DNA of 64,000 nt, taken from contig OZ018326.1 in the NCBI GenBank assembly GCA_963969495.1, positions 180,151,497 to 180,215,496 on the forward strand. The letters run 5' to 3'. Below the pieces are notes generated by a model that worked only from the letters and a program-made list of their open reading frames with translations, did not search any database and had not been told where the DNA came from. The stretch is from Ceratothoa steindachneri. Lineage: Eukaryota; Arthropoda; Malacostraca; Isopoda; Cymothoidae. The position numbers were made by a program, and so were the translations under genes. Positions 47,768 to 57,950 of this stretch are shown here, piece after piece. Every line of letters begins with the position of its first letter. Position 1 is the stretch's first letter.

Positions 47768-49630
47768 AAAGGTTCGTAAAGAAAGAAGTGAAGTTAAGGA
47801 AAGTGAAAATATGAAAGGTGCATTCTAAACATCCAAAAAGGTACTTTGGGCGTTTGGGACCAGTAGGGGTGCAATACTACTGAATTGGCCAATATGATGT
47901 AATAAAGACCGTGTGGGGTCTTGATGCTAGTTAAGACAAAGAACCACTATCGTCAAGTCACATATTGCGATTGAAATTTAGCACTTTCACTATCATGTGG
48001 TAGTTGCAGGTTTACGCCCTAGGTTTAGAAACATACATAAAAATAAACCACTCAGGTTGTGATAGCTTACGCTGGCGGTTGGAGCCTTTGTAGAAGAGTT
48101 CAATTAACCTGGGCCCGAACCAGTTTGTTTGCCTTTACAAAATCGGGCATAAAAGAATTTCGAAGTCGTAAAATTAATATCAATGGTCGCATAGAGACTA
48201 GAGGATTATCATTGCGTTGAACCTTTATTAAACAACCTCAAACTTAAATAAAAAGTCAAATTTACGATCAAAATCGAGTGAGTGGAGTTGAATGGCTTAA
48301 CTCTCGTATTTTCAAAATGATTAAGCAAAAGCCAACTCTTTGATCCCAATTAACGAGGCCTCGAATAATACAAGGAACTTTTTCTCTACGATGGAAAATT
48401 CCTTTCCTTCAGAATTCGCTTTGATATAATATAGTTGCAGCTGAAATGAGCTTAATTCCTTATTATTTATTTCAGATGTTCAGGTAATTGCTATTTCTGT
48501 TACGTTCAATTTAATTAGGATGCAATTCGCTTCGCCGAAATAAGACCTAAATGTGACAAGGTTGATGCTCGAGCTTGCGATCAGATATCATTTGCGTAGT
48601 ATTCCAACATCCGAGAAAGGCTCGTGTTGAGTTCGTCTATTTACCTACTTGATCAAAACTACCAAAGCTATAGGGGACAACCGTGATTCGCACACACAAA
48701 AAGAGGTTGGAAAGAAGATAATATATTCTATTGAATTAAGTAGCAGGCACACATTTTGTACAATCTGACTGTACTTACACTTGAAGTTCACTCATACTTA
48801 CATTTAAGCCATGATATTTGAAATTTGTCTGCAAACAGTATTTATTTTGGGCTGGGTTTGCCAGTACACTCTTTGTCACACCGCGTTTGTGCATCCGTCT
48901 GTTCTGTCCGTATTTTTTTTCCATGTCAGCTGAATGTGCATAAATCAACTTTAGTTCTCAAGAAAGAACAAGCCTAAACTTATGCTGCGACGCTTCTTCG
49001 AGTTTACTGAACACCCTTTAGGAAGATAACCAACTCTGACTTAATGTCACGATGAGCTACACTATGTACGTTATATTTTCAATAGAGTGGTAATTACTAT
49101 CCATTTGCACGTCACTCGCCCTGGCCCAGTACTTAAGTAGTTGGTTACTTCTCACATTAGTCACTCGTACATTTTAAAGTCATTATCTCGGAGCCTAGGG
49201 CGACCTTAATTTTTAGGCTTCGTCACATTCACTTATCTCCCCATTGGCGGTTTTAGTGCAATTCAATTTTGGGTTTTACCTCTCGTTAACGTCCCCCATC
49301 GCCCTCAGTGCCCCAAGATAACCTGGTCCTTCTCTCAGTTCATCCTTTGCACCTTTTAATCTCCCACTTTTTCATTCTTCCTACGTCTTCTCCTATCTCC
49401 GGTAAGGGAGGTGGATAGTGTAGCAGGGGTATATTGCCACTGTAACAACTGAAACCTGAAAGAACGGTATGCCCTCCGGACCCCAGTGCCCGCAGGTGTG
49501 CAACCCTCCTGGATGTCCTACTGCTATATATCTTCCACTATTTTTACTTCGTCTACCTTCATCACTTTCTTTACATGATTTATATGGAACATGAGATCGA
49601 GTTTAAAAAAAAAGAAAATCCAGCGAAGAA
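46967..49630. other. AT-rich, no recognisable gene; (TA)n at 47689-47765
   Basis: No open frame above chance size and no repeat match except the (TA)n array. The segment 49395-49520 has a G+C-rich patch with GTGTGCAACCCTCCTGGATG, faintly like the end of dispersed repeat R. Confidence 0.4.
47689..47765. repeat. (TA)n microsatellite
   Basis: About 77 bp of uninterrupted TA. Confidence 0.95.
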
Positions 49631-49639
49631 AAATAACGA

Positions 49640-49725
49640 ACGAAGGTAGCGTAGGCGAACTACGAACAGCTTCCTGCCTCACCGGACCATTGCTAGCGAG
49701 CGGCGAATCCACTGCGCCATCCTGA
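49640..49725 (-). repeat. tRNA-derived SINE head
   Basis: The minus strand has TGGCGCAGTGG (49709-49719 on plus), a perfect match to the tRNA A-box consensus. It is followed by GCCGCTCGCTAGCAATGG and a degenerate B-box (GTTCGTAGTTC). The spacing fits a tRNA-derived pol III promoter. Flanking sequence does not close an acceptor stem, so it is not a tRNA gene. Confidence 0.5.
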
Positions 49726-49739
49726 GTCTCAAAAAGGAC

Positions 49740-50514
49740 TCAGTCAAGCGAAGCTCTTTTTTAAACCGCTCGCTTGCACTTCTCGGTAGGCTACAATATG
49801 AATGTAAACGCGATAGGGAAAGATCAAAGCTCAGAGTATAACAGAGAATGGGCGATTGCTCATGCAGCAGAACGGGGGATGGTTATTACTAGTTACCTTA
49901 AATTTAGAAAAAGAAACCAAAGTGAGAAATCCCTCACATATTTTGAAGAAGTGTGTACAAAAAATGGTGTTAGGGGAAGTGAAAATGTAAGAGCTACAGA
50001 GGCAGCGAAACTTAAACTGGAGACTGCTTGAGCTCCAGTTAATGGAAGTATACGCAACTCACCCGAACGTCTTCGCAATGAGGGTGGGTAACGCTACGAG
50101 GGCTAATGAAAAGAAGAGCGTTGGGTGGCGCAGGGAAGACATTAATATAGAAGGGCAGAAGAGAGCTACTGGTTTGAGTTCGACTTCAGGACTTTGATAG
50201 TCATCAACAGGATCTTAAAATTTCCGCGGAAGCGAACATACAACAAAAGGGGGTCCTGAAGCGTGGGGACAGGAAGGGAATCGCGAATGCGGATTAAGAA
50301 CAAGATGAATAATAGAAGGGGATGGGCGAATGAGGAGAGACTTAGCAGAAAATGCGAGAAGAGACATCGATCCTAGTCTCAAAGTCTAGCGGGTTAAGTG
50401 GGAATGAATCGCCGAAGAACTGGAAGGAAGGATAAGAAGAAATTTGAGTGTCATCGACATGCTGGTTATTATCATCGCTATTATTATTCCTGCTTATCCA
50501 TGAGATACGCGCCA
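49740..50514. other. No recognisable gene
   Basis: An 85-codon frame at 49774-50031 has no motif I know and no repeat match. The rest is unremarkable. Confidence 0.35.
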
Positions 50515-50830
50515 GATTGATACGAGGAAGCGGGGTTTGACTCTCCGCAATTGACTACACACGATAAAAACTTATCGTGTAGGATTCTCTTGGAGCAATT
50601 CACAGACTTCGGGTAAAACTACTTTGCACGTCTACACGAGCGATTCGTGTGACCGACGCGGTGGCAGGAGTAACACCTTCGCGGCAGTGGAAGGAATGCC
50701 ATGACACGGTAGCGGTACCAAGCGTCATGCACCGAGTCACATATTAGATTCGATTTTGATATCTCCCTAGTCAGCCAGCTGTTCGGAGATGTATCTCCTT
50801 CCAGTATCAAGTGTAGTTAGACAAAAGGTT
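50515..50830 (-). pseudogene. I-type ORF1 (Gag) fragment
   Basis: The minus strand reads WYRYRVMAFLPLPRRCYSCH, then RVGHTNRSCRRAK, matching the strand and first zinc knuckle of the I family ORF1 with its His present. Downstream, the second and third knuckle region is decayed (50520-50620). This is an isolated fragment with no other part of the element beside it. Confidence 0.75.
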
Positions 50831-50879
50831 GGGGGATAGTCTTAAAAGTAAAAAAAATAAATAAAGTAGCGCTGAGGTG

Positions 50880-51003
50880 GAGCGAGCGGAAGCGAACCAA
50901 CAACTTCCCCGTGGCCCGTCAGAGAGTTCAAGTCAACCCAGTGACATCAGGGATTCCCTAATTTGCACTCAGGCCGGTATAAAGGGAAGCTCTCTCAGGT
51001 ACT
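50880..51003. repeat. Dispersed repeat R, copy 3
   Basis: Blocks GCGAACCAACAACTTCCCC, GCCCGTCAG, TTCAAGTCAACCCAGTGA, TTCCCTAATTTGCACTCAGG and CTCTCAGGTAC follow the order of the copy at 38165-38310. Confidence 0.6.
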
Positions 51004-51480
51004 AAGAGTAACATTTTCAGCGACGAAAGCAAATTTAATTTGTTCGGATCGGATGAGATGCAGAATGTGTGGCGTCGTAGAGGTCAAGTTTAAGTTTAAG
51101 GGAAGGTGGCAGCTGCCCAATCCTAATGGATTCTTAATGGCAGCACTGTTAAAACGGGGTCGCCCGAAAAAGGTCAGAAGAGGCGTGGGAGACAATCAAT
51201 AAAAATAGGGAAAAGCAAAGGATTCGTGAGGTCAAAGATTGAATCTTACAAGCAGGATGAGATGCAGCATGTGTGGCGTCGTAGAGGTCAAAGATTCAAT
51301 CCTATATGCACGAAAAAGGCCGTTAAATTTGGAAGTAGCAGCGTTATGGTGTGGGCGTGTTTTCAATCGCCGGGGGGCTGTCCACTCGTCAGTTTACGCG
51401 GCGAAGTAAACGCTGTAATATGCGACTCTACTTCAGGAACATCTGATCCCCTCTTTTCGAACATCAGGAGAACGTGAGCG
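51004..51480 (+). pseudogene. Tc1-like transposase fragment with internal duplication
   Basis: SDESKFNLFGSDEMQNVWRR starts in the first half (first catalytic Asp and surroundings). The segment GATGAGATGCAG to GAGGTCAA occurs twice (about 51052-51085 and 51258-51292), about 207 bp apart. From the second copy the frame runs through WRRRGQRFNPIC and SSSVMVWACFQSPGG. No second catalytic Asp is reached before homology ends near 51480. Confidence 0.7.
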
Positions 51481-51935
51481 CAATAACAACGAGGCCATCC
51501 CTCTTGACTCCAGGGTATGAGTGGGGTAGGATACCTGCATCCTTTCCACCTTCTCCTCTTTCTACGGCCCCAAACATCGTTCTTTTTTATATATCCTTTT
51601 ATGTACCCACAAGGTGTCACGTGGAGCATGGGCAACCATGCTGCGGCTAACATTTGTAGGGTTGCTTGTCTTCCAGCCCCCAATATTTGCAGGAGACTGT
51701 GGCTAAATATCTTCCACACATTTTCCCTTCCTCCATGTTCAACTCTTTCTTCACAGATCTCTGATTAAATTCTGCGTGGAATGCCCTCTTTAGTATAGCG
51801 GTTCAAATGCTAAGGGCAAAAGACACCTTTTCAGCTGTCAGTATTGCCCTTGAATTCTGGGCCGAATGAAAATGCGCCCAATGGCCACACCTTGGTCTTT
51901 AAAAACGTTGCTTTTAATTAGTCATCTCTCAATGT

Positions 51936-52254
51936 GAATGGAAGGAGGAGCCCACATTAAACTCTTCCCGATGTTGAGTTCGGAATTTAATGTAATTCGT
52001 TTTTTTCTTAATTTACGAAGTTAGGTTCTGTAGAGTCTTTCCTGCGACATTGTTCATAGGCGACACACTTTAATTTATTACATCCATTTTGCGTTATATA
52101 TTACTCGTAAGTATCGCAAAATGGATGTAATAAATTAAAGCATGTCGCAGGAAAGTCTACAGAACCTAACTTCATAAATTAAGAAAAAAACGAATTACAT
52201 TAAATTCCGAACTCAGCATCGGGAAGAATTTAATGTGGGCTCCTCCTTCCATTC
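51936..52254. repeat. Foldback element: long inverted repeat with 21-nt loop
   Basis: The left arm 51936-52093 and right arm 52115-52254 are inverted copies with high identity. Matching pairs include GAAGGAGGAGCCCAC with GTGGGCTCCTCCTTC at the outside and CATCCATTTTGCG with CGCAAAATGGATG at the loop. The left arm has an extra ~15 bp near 52050-52065 that repeats GCGACA. No coding sequence. It could be a foldback or MITE-type transposon, or a recent inverted duplication. Confidence 0.85.
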
Positions 52255-52433
52255 CAATTAAAATAGCTGATTAATACGCAAATATTTTTGGTTAGCGTTA
52301 GAAAGGCTGGCTTATGCGATATCCTCTCGTGATTGTGAGAAGAGCTCCTTCAGAGGGCTTGATGAAGAGTCTAGTTAGCTACAACATTGCCTTTTCAACT
52401 TCATAATAATAATTGCGCCATTGCAAATAATTT

Positions 52434-52435
<2 letters not shown>

Positions 52436-52484
<49 letters not shown>
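52436..52484. repeat. (TA)n microsatellite
   Basis: About 49 bp of TA. Confidence 0.95.
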
Positions 52485-52487
<3 letters not shown>

Positions 52488-53059
52488 TATGTACCACAGG
52501 AGGAAACTGAATAAAAGACGGATTGGATTTAGTACTTTCGTCTATTCGACATTTTCAAACTCACAATGGTAAGAAAAATAAGACACACAGTATTTATACA
52601 AAGCACGTTCCCTATGAGGTCAACATTTTAATGCTATCTATCAGATAAGTCGGATTTTAGAAAAAATTGGATCTAGCGAAAACAGCCCTGGGCTAATGTT
52701 GAGATTACTCTCCTTTGTGTGGGAGATTAAAAATGATTCCAAGATATTTCTCTTTATAAAATCATTACTATGGATTATTGTATCAGTTTTTGATCAGTTA
52801 ATTCCGTGTCCCATCTTGGAATTGTGGACAGTTAAGGCATTATTCAGATATTCCTTAATTACTGCATTTTTGTGTTGTTGGGTCCTTATGGAAACATTTT
52901 TGGAAGTTTGGCCTACATAGAATAAATTACAATCTAAACATGGAATTCGCTAAATTACATTATTATCATTATTGGGGTTATGCTTTATTAAGAGATTTTT
53001 TAATGTATGATTGTATTTAAAGGCTACCTTAATATTAAGTTGTTTTAGAATGGGCACTA
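52485..53059. other. AT-rich, no recognisable gene
   Basis: The frame at 52696-52920 shows no motif. Nothing else is evident. Confidence 0.35.
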
Positions 53060-53475
53060 CAGAACATACAGTAGTCTACCATGCTTCTTTGATCCTCAAT
53101 CACCCTTTCTCCCACCTGCCTACCAAGTCTTTCCAGGTATACTTCTTGTGCTCTTTTTTTTAAACCATGTGTTACTAGCTACCATCTCTCTTTCAACACA
53201 CATTTCCACGAGGCTTACATCATTATCATTCACTCCCAGCACTCCCAACTACCCCCATTCACTAGTCGATAACCTACTTTTGCGTTCAGGTCACCCATTA
53301 CAACTACTTTCTTATTAACATTAAAACCTTGCAGACATCCATTCAGCTCTTCCCAAAATGCTTTTTTCACACTTTCAGGTTCACCCACATGTGAACCATA
53401 CACCCTCACTATCACCCACTTTTCGCATCCGAACTTCACTCGCACCCATAACACTATTGAATTTACGGCGTATCA
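53060..53475 (-). pseudogene. RTE-like LINE endonuclease fragment
   Basis: The minus strand reads WVRVKFGCEKWVIVRVYGSH, then FWEELNGCL and VVVMGDLNAKVG, which is the GDLN metal-binding motif of the APE-type endonuclease of RTE/Proto2-type LINEs. It complements the RT-only copy at 26704-28835 and may belong to the same family, but the two do not overlap, so this cannot be tested here. Stops flank the block and no RT is attached. Confidence 0.75.
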
Positions 53476-53829
53476 TGAAACAGAAACAAGGTCAAAAGAC
53501 CGAATCCTTAGTACCCTCTATTATAATTACTCAAGTACTTGGTTAGTCCTCTAAACTATTTTGGGCCTACCTCGTCCCAGAGTCCTCCTTCAATACCCTA
53601 ATTAGGCTGGCACTTCTTCCCCGTGATTCAAGCGAGGTGGAAATTATGCGAGAATTACACAAACAAAAGCTTAAATTCGCACCAGCTGATCCAAATCGAC
53701 CAAATTTCAACTTAAGGCTGCTTCTACAAGTGCCAAGTTTGTTCCACTTAATCACAGGGGAAATTTAATTTAATTACGGGAGTATAAAGTATAATAGTTC
53801 ATCCATCGTGAAAGCTTCTACCCCTCTGA

Positions 53830-54701
<872 letters not shown>

Positions 54702-54703
54702 TA

Positions 54704-56102
54704 TTGGGTTGAGGAATAAGTTCTTGTGGTTTTATCAAATTTATTCATTACCATTAACAATTTTAGAAAAATTTCATTTTTAATTGATAACAATATGCAA
54801 TTTAATCGATAATTTATTCTCCGTTGTTATTTATGACTTCTTCCCAACGTTCAACTAGTTTTTCAATGCCTCTGCAATAAAAATCTCTGGATTTTCACTC
54901 GAAGAATTCGTCTAACCAGGTTCTTAATTCCACATCAGTATTGAACGAAACGCCGCGCAAATTGTTGGAGAGCGATCGGAACAGATGCAAATCCGATGGA
55001 GCCAAGTCTAGCGAATATGGAGGATGCGGCAGTATTTCCTAATTAAGCATTTGGATTGCGTCTTTTGTCATATTGGCAATGTGAGGACGAGCATTGTCGT
55101 GTTGCAGAAGGACTCCATAACGTCGATGAGGTCGCTTTTCACGAATAGATTCGGCAAGTCGATACATTTGTTGAACGTAGAGTACTACATTCACAATCTC
55201 GTTGTTCGCAAGGAGCTCATAAAGAATGATGCCTTCACAATCCCACCACACGCACAGCATCGTCTTTCGTGGATGAATTCCTTGCTTTAATCGCGGAAGT
55301 GTTTTTTTATTGGGGCTAAACCATTGTTTTCGATGGTTCATGTTGACATAAACACACCACTTTTCGTCGCCATTGATGATGCGGTGAAGAAATCTGTCCT
55401 TATATCCACGAGTAGCCTTGTGACGAGCAAGCAAACCTGCGGAAATCGCGGAGCGTTGGAGTTTGTTGCTTTCGCTCAAAGCATGCGGAACCCATACACC
55501 GATTTTTTTTTCATTTTCGCCATCGAATGCAGGTGATTCACTACAGTTTTCTGATCACACGCCAATTGTACAGCCAATTCTCTAGTCGATTGACGAGGAT
55601 TTTCATAAAGAAGGTCGTTCAATCGATCTTCATCCAACTTAATGGGGCGACCAGAACGTTCTTCGTCATTAAGATTGAAATGACCGTTTTTGAAACGTGA
55701 AAATCACCATTGAGCTGTCCTTTCTGATAAAGCATTTTCTCCATACACAGCACAAATATCGCAACGAATTTTGGCTGCGTTTGCATTGATCCCGTCTCGA
55801 TTGAAAATGAATAACAGCAAGTGTCGAAAATGCGCCTTTCTTTCAACTTGACATTCCATTTTGAGGGTACAGAACAAAAATTAAATTAACACAACTTTTA
55901 AATAAACCGCAATGACTTATTACTCAACTTCAAGACGTAGCCTAAGCAAAAGCCTAATAGTCTACGCTGTTAAGAGACGTAGCCTAACCTTTGCAAATTT
56001 TGCTCTCATTATTTATTAGTTTCATAATATGTGCACAAATCACATCAACAAAACTTAAATCAACACAACATTAAAAAAAGCGCAAGAACTTATTCCTCAA
56101 CA
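54704..56102 (-). mobile_element. Near full-length mariner transposon
   Basis: 1.4 kb, bounded by TA at 54702-54703 and 56103-56104. The inverted ends share GTTGAGGAATAAGTTCTTG. The length and ends fit a complete mariner. The transposase is read on the minus strand from 55859 to 54814 and is inactivated by three stops and one frameshift. Confidence 0.92.
54814..55859 (-). pseudogene. Mariner transposase, full length with four lesions
   Basis: ATG at 55859 to TAA at 54814, 1046 nt, one base short of 349 codons. Mariner transposases cut at inverted ends with a D,D34D triad. All three aspartates are seen: INGDEKW, LLQHDNARPH and APSD, with 34 residues between the last two. Lesions are TGA at 55704-55706 (after AQW, where the family has Trp), one missing base in an A9 run at 55503-55511, TAG at 55039-55041 (after QMLN) and TGA at 54895-54897. 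At least the first two stops fit G-to-A change of a Trp codon. The pattern suggests a moderately old copy decayed by point mutation. Confidence 0.92.
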
Positions 56103-56343
56103 TAATATTAAAGTTTATTTTTGTACCTACTTTTTCATATGCCTCATAGCCGGAGCCTTCATTAGTTAATATCGGCCAACTGCACTCAATCTTTGGAATT
56201 TAAAATCCTTTTCACTCGCCCGCCCCCATCACTTTTAGCCCCCATCTCTGTCGTGACCAGAGTAGAATCAAGGTCACGCGTTGACCTTGAGCGAACACGC
56301 CTATTGGATAGAAGTGACGTATATGTCAGGGTCATTCTATGAT

Positions 56344-56423
<80 letters not shown>
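56344..56423. repeat. (CA)n/(TA)n compound microsatellite
   Basis: A short CA run passes into about 66 bp of TA, followed by a G-run. Confidence 0.95.
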
Positions 56424-56425
<2 letters not shown>

Positions 56426-56924
56426 GGGGAGGTGGGTTGTTACCTCAAATGTTTTGCATAATTTTTCTTATTTCGTCAAAGAATTTTATTGCAGTTTTTT
56501 TTGAACGAATAAAAAGTAGAATAAAATGGATCCTTTATTAAAAAAAATCCAAAGCGGTGCAAACTTTCCAGATGTCCTTTTATATATTTTAAAATCTCGA
56601 AGTAAATTCATTTTCCGTCTCATCTAATTTATTGGGAGTAAAAATACTGAAGCTAAGGAGAGGAAAGAGAACTAATTTAGGCCATGAGGTCTGAGGATCC
56701 ATTATAAACCGTTTTGCTTCTTCCACACCTCAAAGCTCCCCGTCCTTCCTTACGGGCGGGTTTTATTTTTTTAATTTTATGCTCTCTTATGGCGCCCGCG
56801 TGTGAGGGCACAGCCGCCAGAGAGGCAGGTCCTTTAAATATCAACTTCAACGGCTGTCTACGCCACAGCTGACACCCCCGGGTGAAGACGAGACAAGAGG
56901 AGGTGCCGCTGTTCTTTTTCAGCG

Positions 56925-57090
56925 GCCATCTGGCCACTATGTCCAAGGGGCGAAGGAGCCGCAATCACTGTGCAGCCTGATGCGAGGCGAGACTAAAAAC
57001 GATATGTAAACAAACGCAAAAAGTAAGAAAGAGGGCAAAGGCAATAATAAAGAAGCCAGCTTCGGCGTCGGGGTGAAGGCCCGCGAGTCC
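56925..57090 (-). mobile_element. I-type LINE 3'-end remnant
   Basis: AGCGGCCATCTGGCCAC resembles the I 3' tail, and GAAGCCAGCTTCGGCGTCGG resembles the I 3' UTR block GAAGCAAGCTCCGGCGTCGG of I-E. Both blocks lie in the right order and spacing. No coding part is left. Confidence 0.5.
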
Positions 57091-57119
57091 TCCAGATGCT
57101 AGGTGTCACCCTATACACC

Positions 57120-57950
57120 TCCTTGCGGGTTACATGGCCTAGAGGTGAGGGTACGTAGATACCCTAAGGGCGAGGAACGTGAATATCTTAGGAAAGGAGG
57201 GCGTAGGTACCATAGGGGTGGAAAATTAGATACCTTAACGGTGAGATGAGAGGATCGTAAACATCTTGTGGTAGGGTTCTGAATGCAATAGCTGAGAATG
57301 TAAAAACCCTAACAAGGGATCGTGAATACCCTATTGATGGGAGCGTGAATGCCATAGAGGTAGGGGGATGTAAGTACCTTAAAGGTGCGAGACGTGAATA
57401 TCTTAAGCGTGCGACCAGACTACCATAGGGGTCGAAAAGTCCCCTCGGGGTGAGAGGAGAATCAACCTAGAGCTGGTGCGGGTACACCCTTGAGGTGGGG
57501 GCGGGTATACCCTTAAGGTGAGCACCCTAAAGTAGAGATGTGAATACCCTATTGTTGGGGTGGCGTAAATACCCTATTGATGGGGGAATACCACATTGAT
57601 GGGGGTAAATACCCTATTGATGGGGTGGGGTAAATACATTATTGATGGGGGGGGCGTGAATACCCTATTGATGGGGGGGGGTGAATACCCTATTTTGGGA
57701 GTGGAGTAAATACCCTATTGATGAAGTGGGGTAAATACCCTATTGATGGGAGAATACCCTATTTTGGGAGTGGCGTAAATACCCTATTGATGGGGGTGGC
57801 GTGAATACCCTAGTGATGGGGGCCGTGAATAACCGAATGGCGGGGCGAGGTGAATACACTAGATATTGGGGGACGTAAATACCATAGGGGTAGTGGAGGA
57901 AAATGAATACCCAAGAGGTATGAGTCGTGAATACACTGGGAGTGAGGGGC
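57120..57950. repeat. G-rich minisatellite, units about 20-27 bp
   Basis: Tandem, imperfect units of the form AATACCCTATTGATGGGG with variable G-runs and spacers GGCGTA or GGGGTA. The array is best ordered at 57535-57830 and decays towards both sides. No coding signal. Confidence 0.85.

Noticed and set aside
57120..57950. CRISPR-like array of short repeats
   Set aside because: The repeats vary, the gaps are repeat-derived and low in complexity, and no cas genes exist.
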